The notes below the pieces were generated by a model. It saw only the letters and a program-made list of their open reading frames with translations. It searched no databases and was not told the DNA's origin. A program made the translations under genes and the position numbers. From the NCBI GenBank assembly GCA_002496725.1, contig DALI01000068.1, forward strand, positions 1 to 54,618: 54,618 nucleotides of DNA, read 5' to 3'. This document shows positions 17,278 to 25,686 of this stretch, piece by piece (the first letter of the stretch is position 1; every line of letters begins with the position of its first letter). The DNA comes from Euryarchaeota archaeon UBA181. GTDB lineage: Archaea > Thermoplasmatota > Poseidoniia > Poseidoniales > Thalassarchaeaceae.

Positions 17278-18414
17278 ATGGCGGAAATGTGGATTTCTAT
17301 GGGGCCTCAGCATCCTATGACACACGGCCTCTGGACTCTAAAAATAAAGGTAGATGGAGAGACCGTCGTGGATACGGTACCAGATCTCGGATACATACAC
17401 AGGGGCGTAGAGAAGATATGCGAGTCACGTGATTTCACCCAGATTACCACTTATTGTGACAGACTGTGTTATGCGAGTGCGAACACCTGGTCCCATTCAT
17501 ACATCTATGCAGCCGAGGACCTACTTGGTGTCGAGGTTCCAGATAGAGCGGAATACATCAGACTGATTGCCGTAGAGCTACAGAGAATAGCCTCACATCT
17601 AATGTGGATGGGTGCTTATGGTCCAGATACTGGGAACCTGTCTGTACTGGTTTGGTGCCTCCGTGAGAGGGAGATGATGATGGATCTCCTCCAGGAGCTA
17701 GGAGGTTCTAGGATGCACTACAACTTTCCCAGGATTGGAGGTGTGAAGAGAGATTTACCATATGGATTCGCCCAGAGAGCCCGTTCTAAGTTGGAGTTGT
17801 TTCTCCAGAGGATACAAGAGTATGAGGCGCTATTCGATGAGAGTACAGTCTTCCTAGTTAGAACTCAGGGAGTTGGTTATGCCAAGGCTGAAGAGATGAT
17901 CAATCACGGTGTCTCAGGCCCCAATCTCAGGGCAGCTGGGGTCAACTACGATGTTAGATGGGCGCATCCGTATTCAGTTTACAGCGAACTCGATTGGGAA
18001 CCACCTGTTGAGAGGTCCTCGATAAAGGGAGCCGACTGCTATGACCGATACAGAGTCAGAGTAGAGGAAATGAGAATTAGCGCACTACTGACACTGCAGG
18101 CATTGGATAAGATGCCAGGTGGATCTGATACATACCATGAGCCTGGAGACCCGAAATTAATCTCAAAGGCCCCCAGTAGGGCACCAGAAGGCACCAGTGG
18201 GTACCATCACTTCGAGGACAGTCGGGGCGAATCCATGTTCTATATGGCCGGAGGGGGGGAAGGACGAGGAAAGTACCCCTACAGGGTATCGATAAGATCA
18301 CCTATGTTTGTCACCATTCCCTATGCTTCAAAATGTATGATTGGTTACAAGGTGGCAGATATCCCAGCAATAATGGGATCTTTCGATCCCTGTATCGGAG
18401 AAACGGATAGGTGA
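17278..18414 (+). CDS. nuoD: Complex I subunit D (NuoD, 49 kDa)
   Basis: Quinone-site subunit related to the large subunit of NiFe hydrogenases. 378 residues, slightly shorter than bacterial homologues. Signatures: MGPQHPMTHG near the N-terminus (the His loop of the quinone pocket), GYIHRGVEKICESRDFTQ, YCDRLCYASANTWSH, and the C-terminal FDPCIGETDR. The hydrogenase NiFe-ligand cysteine pairs are absent, as expected for complex I. nuoH follows four bases after the stop. Confidence 0.97.
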   Translation: MAEMWISMGPQHPMTHGLWTLKIKVDGETVVDTVPDLGYIHRGVEKICESRDFTQITTYCDRLCYASANTWSHSYIYAAEDLLGVEVPDRAEYIRLIAVELQRIASHLMWMGAYGPDTGNLSVLVWCLREREMMMDLLQELGGSRMHYNFPRIGGVKRDLPYGFAQRARSKLELFLQRIQEYEALFDESTVFLVRTQGVGYAKAEEMINHGVSGPNLRAAGVNYDVRWAHPYSVYSELDWEPPVERSSIKGADCYDRYRVRVEEMRISALLTLQALDKMPGGSDTYHEPGDPKLISKAPSRAPEGTSGYHHFEDSRGESMFYMAGGGEGRGKYPYRVSIRSPMFVTIPYASKCMIGYKVADIPAIMGSFDPCIGETDR

Positions 18415-18418
18415 TTGA

Positions 18419-19954
18419 GTGGCAAGTAGTGATTGGCTAGACTTGAATGGTTGGCTCGGTTCTCTAGTTGGATGGTCAATGGATCAGACACATGATCTCC
18501 TCCCTGATGCTGAGTATGGACTAGGGCCAATAGGTTCAGTCAATCCCCAATCATCATTCTCTTCTATACAACCTGCATTGGAGGCCTTCTTCCACGCGTC
18601 AATAATGTGCACTGTAGTATTCACCACTCTAATGCTAACTATGCTGGCTATCCCCTACATTGAGAGGAAGTTCATTGGTCGTCTCATGGACAGGCTAGGA
18701 GCTACAACAGCCCTCAGGAGTCTTTGGGTAGGGGAGAGCGGGGTAACTGCAGGTGAATGGTGGGATCAACTTCCATTCGGAATAGGAACTCCTGTAGGAT
18801 GGGTCATCAATACTCTAAATTCGATATGGGGGAACGACCACGAACTTGAAACAATATCTAGGGTCAAAAACAGAAGCTATCATGGATACTGGTTCCTTTT
18901 GCCTGGCTTCTTCCAAGCCTTCGCCGACTTCTTCAAGTTCGCAACAAAGGAACACTTAGTCCCAAAGGACGCTGACAGGGTGGTGTTTGAGGTAGCCCCT
19001 GTGATCATTGTCTCAACGACGGTGATGGTATTTGCCTTCATTCCCTTCGGACCACATATTTATGCGGCCAACCCAGACCTTTCCCTACTTTTCATGATGG
19101 CAATTTTTGGAGTAGCCCCGCTCGGAGTCTTCTTCGCTGGGTGGTCATCCAATAACAAGTACACATTGATTGGTGGGATGAGGTCAGCCGCTCAACTCAC
19201 AGCCTATGAGATACCACTTCTAATCACCGTATTGGGAGTCGCAGTACTGAGTGGCTCGCTGAATATCATAGAGATAGTAGATTTCCAGATGGGCCAAGAG
19301 CAGGGAAATGTATGGAATCTTTTCCTAATGCCGCTAGGAGCCGCGCTTTTCCTAATCACTATGATTGCTGAGGTTGAAAGAATCCCCTTTGACATGCCTG
19401 AGGCTGAGGCTGAATTGGTAGAGGGATGGTGGACTGAGTATGGAGGAATACGCTGGGGGCTCATGTTCTCAGCTGAGTACATGAGATCATACGCCGCATG
19501 TATTCTGTTTGCACTATTCTTCCTTGGAGGATGGGAAGCACCCTTCCAACACACCCTTTCGGATATCGCATTTGTTGGAGGGGTTTTCACCACTCTCTTC
19601 AGTGTCATTCCAGGACTGGTCTGGGTACTTCTCAAGGCATGGATACTATTCGGTGTGTTCGTTTGGATCCGAGCATCATTGCATAGGGTCAGGACAGATC
19701 AAATTCTCGAATTCGGATGGAGGTATCTTCTCCCGCTATCCCTGGTAAACCTGGTGATAGCTACCTACCTAAGACTCGAGTTGTATAACGGTGGGAACTG
19801 GGACCTATGGGTTCCAGCTGTAGTTTCCACCGTTTCGCTTGTAATTTTCCTGATATACATCTTCGACGAGGATGAAGAGGCGGCTAGGTTGAAGAGTAGA
19901 CCATACAGTACTCAAGCTGTCGTCAAGGCTTCCCCTGGGAGCCATAGGGATTAG
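18419..19954 (+). CDS. nuoH: Complex I subunit H (NuoH/ND1) with extended N-terminus and internal insertion
   Basis: Membrane subunit forming the quinone chamber with NuoB and NuoD. The core is clear: YIERKFIGRLMDRLG, AYEIPLLITVLGV, and RIPFDMPEAEAELVEGW followed by the YGGIRWGLMFSAEY segment. It is 511 residues against about 325-350 in bacteria. About 45 extra residues precede the first conserved helix. Roughly 58 extra residues (about 97-163) separate DRLG from the FQAFADFFKF segment that is normally about 15 residues away; the extra piece is Trp-rich and looks amphipathic. A charged tail follows the last helix. GTG start at 18419, four bases after nuoD. Confidence 0.95.
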   Translation: MASSDWLDLNGWLGSLVGWSMDQTHDLLPDAEYGLGPIGSVNPQSSFSSIQPALEAFFHASIMCTVVFTTLMLTMLAIPYIERKFIGRLMDRLGATTALRSLWVGESGVTAGEWWDQLPFGIGTPVGWVINTLNSIWGNDHELETISRVKNRSYHGYWFLLPGFFQAFADFFKFATKEHLVPKDADRVVFEVAPVIIVSTTVMVFAFIPFGPHIYAANPDLSLLFMMAIFGVAPLGVFFAGWSSNNKYTLIGGMRSAAQLTAYEIPLLITVLGVAVLSGSLNIIEIVDFQMGQEQGNVWNLFLMPLGAALFLITMIAEVERIPFDMPEAEAELVEGWWTEYGGIRWGLMFSAEYMRSYAACILFALFFLGGWEAPFQHTLSDIAFVGGVFTTLFSVIPGLVWVLLKAWILFGVFVWIRASLHRVRTDQILEFGWRYLLPLSLVNLVIATYLRLELYNGGNWDLWVPAVVSTVSLVIFLIYIFDEDEEAARLKSRPYSTQAVVKASPGSHRD

Positions 19955-19963
19955 GGTGAAAAT

Positions 19964-20944
19964 ATGAAAACTGCTTATCCTGACGAATACAATACTGGCC
20001 ACCCCAGAGCAACTCCAAACTTCAGAAACCTCGTTTTGAGGCCAATGTGGATGACCATGAAAACAGCACTTCGAACCTTCCCCTTCGTTGGACGTCTCTG
20101 GTTCTTGAGGAATGACTATCACGGAAGATCAGCAATAATGATAGACAAAAATACTAGAAATAGACTAGGGGATGATCATCCAAGTACTGGACAGAAATTC
20201 GCAGCTGATAGGGAAACTAGTCAGATTATGCCTTTCCTAGAAAGGCCAGTTACCGTCATGTACCCATATGAGAGACTCGAAGATCTCGAGCCATGGCTAT
20301 TCGTTCCAGGGAACTATAACGGAAGAATCGGAGTCATCTGGGAAACGTGCACTGCATGCAAGGCATGCGTTCGCGCATGTCCCAATGACTGCTTGCACAT
20401 GACATCAGAAATCAGGGTGAACGTACTAGATACTACTGAGGAAGGAGATGAATGGCATGGCTATGGTAGTGAACTAGAGACAGGGGGTTTCGCGGCCAGG
20501 CCAAAAGAGGACCCCAGTACGGAAAACTTCGATTTGATGACCGCTCATGAAGTCGCTCCCGCAGAGTATGACTTTGCAGAGATAATTGATTTGAGCGGAG
20601 AAAAGGCGACAGTTAGGTGGATGGACGGATCAGGAATAGAGACCCTTGACTCCTCTGACCTGAAGCCAGCTGAGAAAGACATCGTCTCGGGGAGGATAGA
20701 TCTCGGAAGGTGCATGTTCTGTGGTCTTTGCATGGAGTCATGTCCTTTCGAGTCATTCTTCATGACGAACGAGTACGATGGCATGTCCGGTTTCACAAGG
20801 CAAGATCTTTGGATGGATGCTGATAGGACCAGGGTTCTACCTTCCGTACACAAAGAAAGGGTGGATATGGAACTAGCCAAGCGCGCTGAGAAAGAGAAGG
20901 CAAAGCTGGCACGGAAGGCTGCTAAGGCCGCCGCAGAGGGATAG
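19964..20944 (+). CDS. nuoI: Complex I subunit I (NuoI, 2x4Fe-4S) with about 80-residue insert between cluster motifs
   Basis: Ferredoxin-like peripheral subunit carrying clusters N6a and N6b. 326 residues against about 160-220 in most organisms. The two motifs are Cys129/132/135/139 (CTACKACVRACP) and Cys250/253/256/260 (CMFCGLCMESCP). They are separated by 110 residues, whereas bacterial NuoI has about 29. The insert is acidic and includes a beta-like, Tudor/SH3-resembling stretch (GEKATVRWMDGSGIETL). The C-terminus is a Lys/Ala/Glu helix. ATG at 19964 follows GGGTG. Both clusters look intact, so the protein should be functional. Confidence 0.95.
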   Translation: MKTAYPDEYNTGHPRATPNFRNLVLRPMWMTMKTALRTFPFVGRLWFLRNDYHGRSAIMIDKNTRNRLGDDHPSTGQKFAADRETSQIMPFLERPVTVMYPYERLEDLEPWLFVPGNYNGRIGVIWETCTACKACVRACPNDCLHMTSEIRVNVLDTTEEGDEWHGYGSELETGGFAARPKEDPSTENFDLMTAHEVAPAEYDFAEIIDLSGEKATVRWMDGSGIETLDSSDLKPAEKDIVSGRIDLGRCMFCGLCMESCPFESFFMTNEYDGMSGFTRQDLWMDADRTRVLPSVHKERVDMELAKRAEKEKAKLARKAAKAAAEG

Positions 20945-20946
20945 CT

Positions 20947-21216
20947 ATGAGTGTAGATTTCGAGGCCATTGTCTTTCTGATACTGGCAGTAGCTACCGTT
21001 GGGGGGGCCATTGGCTGTGTATATGGTCGCAGAGTCGCCCACTCCCTTCTCTTCCTGATGCTGACTTTCTTTGGAGTAGCGGGGATATTCGTCCTAGCCA
21101 GCGCTGAGATGCTAGCCGCTGTCCAGATTCTGGTCTATCTGGGCTCTGTCATGTTAGTGGTGCAATTCGGCGTCATGCTAACTAGAAGACAAATTCAAGA
21201 GGGTGATATCGAATGA
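20947..21216 (+). CDS. nuoJ1: Complex I subunit J, N-terminal half (NuoJ1)
   Basis: 89 residues corresponding to the first three helices of NuoJ/ND6. The conserved AAVQILVYLGSVMLVVQFGVML, containing the pi-bulge helix of ND6, is present. NuoJ in bacteria is one protein of about 165-200 residues; here the remainder is encoded by the next gene, which starts within this stop (ATGA). Split nuoJ genes are known in haloarchaea, so this is probably a natural split. Confidence 0.88.
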   Translation: MSVDFEAIVFLILAVATVGGAIGCVYGRRVAHSLLFLMLTFFGVAGIFVLASAEMLAAVQILVYLGSVMLVVQFGVMLTRRQIQEGDIE

Positions 21217-21494
21217 GGTTCCTCTCCATCCTAGCTAGAGCCGGTACTGTTGGATTCATGCTTGTTCTCCTGAGGGAGACCATGATCCACCCAATGTGGG
21301 GAAGTCCAGTATGGGGGGGGAACGCTGGACCCCCAACAAACTTCGAATTAGCGGATGCACTGTTCAATGAATGGGCTCTAGCCACCCTAGTTCTTGGGGC
21401 CTTGCTTTCTATGGCAATGATTGGGTCTTCCTACCTCGTACGTGATGAGAGGCTAGTGAACCTAGTATGGGACATGGGGGGTGATGACCAATGA
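21213..21494 (+). CDS. nuoJ2: Complex I subunit J, C-terminal half (NuoJ2)
   Basis: 93 residues with two hydrophobic helices (GTVGFMLVLLRE and WALATLVLGALLSMAMIGSSYLV), matching helices 4-5 of NuoJ by position and spacing. The last part resembles the conserved end of ND6. The start ATG at 21213 overlaps the nuoJ1 TGA in a different frame, and the nuoK ATG at 21491 overlaps its own TGA. The sequence identity to NuoJ is weak and the call depends largely on context. Confidence 0.75.
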   Translation: MRFLSILARAGTVGFMLVLLRETMIHPMWGSPVWGGNAGPPTNFELADALFNEWALATLVLGALLSMAMIGSSYLVRDERLVNLVWDMGGDDQ

Positions 21495-21793
21495 TCGATC
21501 CTAGTTGGATAGCCGGACTCGGAGTAATCCTATTCGGCGTTGGTTTGATTGGAGTATTCACCAGAAACAATGCGATAGTGGTACTTATGTGCATAGAGGT
21601 AATGCTCAATGCGGCCAATCTCAATTTCGTAGCTGGAACCATGCACTACGGGGATGTCAATGGATGGGTATTCACGTCTATCGCTATCGCTATAGCCGCC
21701 GCTGAGGTGGCAATCGGTCTGGCAATTTTCCTCTCACTTTACAGCACACAAGAGACAATATCTCTGGATGATGCCACTACATTGAGGAACTGA
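21491..21793 (+). CDS. nuoK: Complex I subunit K (NuoK/ND4L)
   Basis: 100 residues with three transmembrane helices. The conserved proton-path glutamates are present in MCIEVMLNAANLNFV and in AAAEVAIGLAIF. Length is normal for the family. It overlaps nuoJ2 by four bases, and nuoL follows after nine bases. Confidence 0.96.
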   Translation: MIDPSWIAGLGVILFGVGLIGVFTRNNAIVVLMCIEVMLNAANLNFVAGTMHYGDVNGWVFTSIAIAIAAAEVAIGLAIFLSLYSTQETISLDDATTLRN

Positions 21794-21802
21794 GGGAGAA
21801 AA

Positions 21803-24097
21803 ATGGGCGAGAATAAGAGTGAGATGGGCCTCCTAGCCTACATCATACCATTTCTCGCCGTAGTCCCGGCTCTGTACGTCATGGGGTGGGAATCTTACGA
21901 GGCATCAATCCTCATTGTTGCTGTCCCTTTCATGACTTTCCCTGTAATTCTCATAGTGGGTCAAATATACAATGGGACTGAGTATTGGAAGGATAGGCTC
22001 AAGGAGGGAGGGATACTTGCATTAGGAGCGCTAGGGGTCTCACTCTCAGCATCTCTTTGGTTGGTTTATGATTACGTAGACGCACTTCCTAACTTCGATG
22101 ATCAACAAAGCATCACTCAATGGCTCGAATGGGTCTCATTTGACCTTCTGCAGTCAGACTACACACTCACCTCGGGATCAAAAGTTCTCGGAATGGGGGT
22201 CTGGGTAGACTCGATAACTCTGATGATTCTCTTTGTAGCAACGTTCCTCTGCTTCCTAATCTGCTGGTTCAGTCTCGGATACATGAATACAGATCCCATA
22301 AACGAGAATAGAAACCATAGATTCTACGGGGAGTTTGTTCTTTTTGCCCTAGGTATGTTTGGCATGGTACTAGCTGATAACTTCCTGTGGTTGTTCATCT
22401 TCTGGGAGGTAATGGGGCTCTGCTCATATTTGTTAATAGGGTTCTACTACTGGAAAGATAGTGCTGCATACGCATCCAAGAAGGCATTCCTGACCACTAG
22501 GGTAGGGGATGTCTTCCTGATGATAGGACTCTTCATTCTCTATGACATATACGGGTCTTTAGAATTCTCAGTAATTTTCCATGACCCGTCCCTAGGTGGA
22601 ATGGTGGATTCCAACAAGCTCTTCTGGGCATTACTGATGATGTTCATTGGGGCAGTGGGCAAGTCTGCCCAGTTCCCTCTCCACGTATGGCTTCCTGATG
22701 CCATGGAGGGCCCTACTCCAGTTTCTGCTCTCATTCATGCGGCAACTATGGTTAACGCGGGCCTATATCTGGTGGCTAGGATGGTTCCTTTCGTTGATGT
22801 TGGACATCATGGAGTACCGGGCCTAGAAGATCTCGGCCTAATAGTGGCGTATGTTGGTGGAATTACTGCTTTCATGGCGGCTGCCATAGCCTTCGTTCAG
22901 AATGACATCAAGAAAGTACTAGCATACTCCACAATGAGCCAACTAGCATACATATTCACTGGTCTTGGTTCAGCACTGTGGTTTTACAATAATGACGAAC
23001 ACCACGCAGCTGTGGTGGTATTTGGGGCCTCGATGTTCCACTTGTTCAATCATGCAATGGCTAAGGGTATGCTTTTCATGGCCAGTGGATCAGTTATCCA
23101 TGAGATGCATCATGCGCACGATCATCTCCATCAAGGGGGACATGATCATGACTTTGATCCCCAAGACATGAGGAATATGGGGGGACTTGCCTCCAAGATG
23201 CCCGTTACAGCCACGGCCATGATGTTCGGCTCGATGTCAATCATAGGAATTCCACTAATCGGAGGCTTCTGGTCCAAAGAAGGAATAATTGCCGAGACCT
23301 GGCTCGCAGCCCTAGAGCACGAACCATTGATGTTCGGACCAGCTATTCTTGTCCTCCTGACAGCAGGAATGACTGGTTTCTACATGTCAAGAATGTGGTT
23401 CATGACATTTGCTGGCGAACCTAAGTCGGAAGTCGTCAATCACGTCCATGAGGAGACTCCATGGATCAAACAGCCACTTCTGATACTGACCATAGTAACT
23501 GCCTTCGGAGGATTTGGATTCGCATTACTTGGCGCCACTGGATACCTTTCATCGGCATATGACTACTCTGGCCATCTCGAGCTTCACGAGAGCACCCTCC
23601 TATCATCTATAATTGCAGAGCTGGAGCATGCATTCCTCCCAGAAAAGATGAATCTCAGAGTAGTCGGATGGATTACAATTTTCCTATCATTCATCGTAGG
23701 TCCTATCGTTGCCGCCAGGATACATGGGGGAAATCTTGCCGAAGGAGAATCATCAACACCCTTTGTCTCGTGGCTAGTCTCACTCTCTTCGAAGTTTGGA
23801 AAGCAAGATGTTAGTGACTTATCACAGTCCGAGCTCTCTGTAGCTTTACAGAACAGACTCTACTTCGATGACTTATATGAAGGCATATTGGCGAAAACCG
23901 TTGTCCCATTCTCAGAGTTCGCTGCATGGTTCGACAAGAATGTAATAGACGGTATAATCAAGCAAATAGAGTCAAAATCAGTCTTAGGATCGGTTCAGGT
24001 AAGGAGCATAACCACAGGTAGTGCCCGAGACTACATCTTGATGGCTACTATCGGTATGCTGAGTATCATAGCACTAATATGGGGGATTAACTCTTGA
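21803..24097 (+). CDS. nuoL: Complex I antiporter-like subunit L (NuoL/ND5) with His-rich loop
   Basis: Distal proton-pumping subunit. 764 residues against about 610-650 in bacteria. Family signatures: FWEVMGLCSYLLIGFYYWK (pumping Glu), KKAFLTTRVGDVFLMIG, GAVGKSAQFPLHVWLPDAM (key Lys and His), HAATMVNAGLYLVAR, and MRNMGGLASKMPVTA. Between the HLFNHAMAKG helix and MRNMGGL lies a loop with eight His in 17 residues (433-449), a likely metal-binding insertion. The C-terminal third carries the extra length and the lateral helix region. The stop overlaps the nuoM TTG. Confidence 0.96.
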   Translation: MGENKSEMGLLAYIIPFLAVVPALYVMGWESYEASILIVAVPFMTFPVILIVGQIYNGTEYWKDRLKEGGILALGALGVSLSASLWLVYDYVDALPNFDDQQSITQWLEWVSFDLLQSDYTLTSGSKVLGMGVWVDSITLMILFVATFLCFLICWFSLGYMNTDPINENRNHRFYGEFVLFALGMFGMVLADNFLWLFIFWEVMGLCSYLLIGFYYWKDSAAYASKKAFLTTRVGDVFLMIGLFILYDIYGSLEFSVIFHDPSLGGMVDSNKLFWALLMMFIGAVGKSAQFPLHVWLPDAMEGPTPVSALIHAATMVNAGLYLVARMVPFVDVGHHGVPGLEDLGLIVAYVGGITAFMAAAIAFVQNDIKKVLAYSTMSQLAYIFTGLGSALWFYNNDEHHAAVVVFGASMFHLFNHAMAKGMLFMASGSVIHEMHHAHDHLHQGGHDHDFDPQDMRNMGGLASKMPVTATAMMFGSMSIIGIPLIGGFWSKEGIIAETWLAALEHEPLMFGPAILVLLTAGMTGFYMSRMWFMTFAGEPKSEVVNHVHEETPWIKQPLLILTIVTAFGGFGFALLGATGYLSSAYDYSGHLELHESTLLSSIIAELEHAFLPEKMNLRVVGWITIFLSFIVGPIVAARIHGGNLAEGESSTPFVSWLVSLSSKFGKQDVSDLSQSELSVALQNRLYFDDLYEGILAKTVVPFSEFAAWFDKNVIDGIIKQIESKSVLGSVQVRSITTGSARDYILMATIGMLSIIALIWGINS

Positions 24098-25686
24098 TTT
24101 CTGATCCACTTACTGTAATCACCATAGTGCCTCTGGCAGTCAGCCTAGTTCTTCTGATACTCCCCAAGATTTCTGGGTCAGCTGAGGGTCTAGCTAGGGC
24201 ATCTCGGGCAATCAGTATGGGCGTCTCACTAGCTATGCTAGCAATTACGACAATGATTTTCTTTGGGGAGATAGGCAATGTGGACTGGACAGACTACAAC
24301 TCTGGTTATTCCCTAACAAATGATGCGTTTGCACTCATCCCCTCCATAGGCGTTCACTGGAAGGTGGGTGCAGATGCTCTCTCTTTCCCTATGATTTGGC
24401 TTACTACTCTATTGATACCAATATCGATGCTAGTTGAGTGGGATGCAAAGAGGGGACATCTATTCCACCCACTAATTTTGATGATGGAGGGTGCGCTGAT
24501 AGGTGTATTCGTTTCTCTTGATGTGTTCGTGTTCTACGCTTTCTGGGAACTCACCTTAGTTCCTATGTTCTTCTTGATAATGGTCTGGGGAGGGGATGAT
24601 AGAAAATATGCATCTATGAAGTTCTTCATCTATACTTTCACAGCTAGCGTGATAATGCTTATCGGTATTCTCGTGATGTATTTCTATACTCCAGATGTAG
24701 CTTCTTCAGGAACTATTACTGGACACTCTTTTGATATGGCAGTAATGATTTCCTCATCTGATTACATCCCTAGTGAGGGACTGAGGCATCTTGTTTGGAT
24801 TCTTCTTCTGATAGGATTCGCTACAAAGATGCCAAGCTTTCCGGTACATACATGGCTTCCTGATGCCCACGTTCAAGCTCCTACAGCTGGCTCTATGCTA
24901 TTGGCAGGGGTAATGCTCAAGATGGGCGCATACGGCTTCCTGAGAATTGCAGTTTCCGCATTCCCCGAGTCTACGGTTGCCTTCATCCCACTGCTAATTT
25001 TCTTAGGAATGGCAAGTCTAGTGTATGGTGCTTGGGTTTGTATGGGTCAGACCAATCTGAAGAGGATGGTAGCCTACTCTTCAGTATCTCACATGGGACT
25101 AATATTCCTAGGCATAGCTACCATGCAACCACTGGGAATCGCCGGTGCCCTATTCATGATGTTTGCTCATGGGATAATCAGTCCACTACTATTCGCAGTG
25201 GCGGGTGCCTTCAAACACCATTACCACACTCTGGAAATAGGATCTATGAGGGGAATCGCGCATCATAGTCCATGGCTCGCAGCACACATGATGCTCGGTT
25301 GGATGGCCAGTCTTGGACTACCCCTACTCGCCGGTTTCGTCGCAGAAGTTACAATCCTCATCGCTTTCTGGATGTCTTTCGGATGGTTAGTCCTGCTACC
25401 TGCGCTCACCCTAATAATTACTGCAGTCTACTATCTGACGTCAATGCAGAGAACTATTTTCGAGTCTAATGACCCTCATCAGGGAAAACTCCCTGACACT
25501 CTACACGGAGAGGAGCCTAGAGATATCACATGGCATGAAAATTCTGGAATGATTATACTAGGGGTATTTACAATTATATTCGGTATTTTCCCATTCATTT
25601 TCTGGGATATGATGTCTGAATGGAGCTCAGGATTCCTTATCGACACTCTAGTTGAAGCCATGCAATCAGAAGGGGTGAAGCCTTGA
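24094..25686 (+). CDS. nuoM: Complex I antiporter-like subunit M (NuoM/ND4)
   Basis: Proton-pumping membrane subunit of 530 residues with about 14 helices. Signatures: FWELTLVPMFFLIMVWGG (pumping Glu), ATKMPSFPVHTWLPDAHVQAPT (key Lys and His), MLKMGAYGFLR, and AYSSVSHMGLIFLG. The TTG start at 24094 overlaps the nuoL TGA, and the stop overlaps the nuoN TTG, so all three are translationally coupled. Confidence 0.97.
   Translation: MISDPLTVITIVPLAVSLVLLILPKISGSAEGLARASRAISMGVSLAMLAITTMIFFGEIGNVDWTDYNSGYSLTNDAFALIPSIGVHWKVGADALSFPMIWLTTLLIPISMLVEWDAKRGHLFHPLILMMEGALIGVFVSLDVFVFYAFWELTLVPMFFLIMVWGGDDRKYASMKFFIYTFTASVIMLIGILVMYFYTPDVASSGTITGHSFDMAVMISSSDYIPSEGLRHLVWILLLIGFATKMPSFPVHTWLPDAHVQAPTAGSMLLAGVMLKMGAYGFLRIAVSAFPESTVAFIPLLIFLGMASLVYGAWVCMGQTNLKRMVAYSSVSHMGLIFLGIATMQPLGIAGALFMMFAHGIISPLLFAVAGAFKHHYHTLEIGSMRGIAHHSPWLAAHMMLGWMASLGLPLLAGFVAEVTILIAFWMSFGWLVLLPALTLIITAVYYLTSMQRTIFESNDPHQGKLPDTLHGEEPRDITWHENSGMIILGVFTIIFGIFPFIFWDMMSEWSSGFLIDTLVEAMQSEGVKP

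Noticed and set aside
20545..21042. 165-residue minus-strand ORF across nuoI and nuoJ1
   Set aside because: Overlaps two confirmed genes and has no recognisable features.
21205..21220. Frameshift error splitting nuoJ
   Set aside because: The second ORF has its own ATG in an ATGA overlap like other gene junctions here, and split nuoJ is known in haloarchaea. Not fully excluded.
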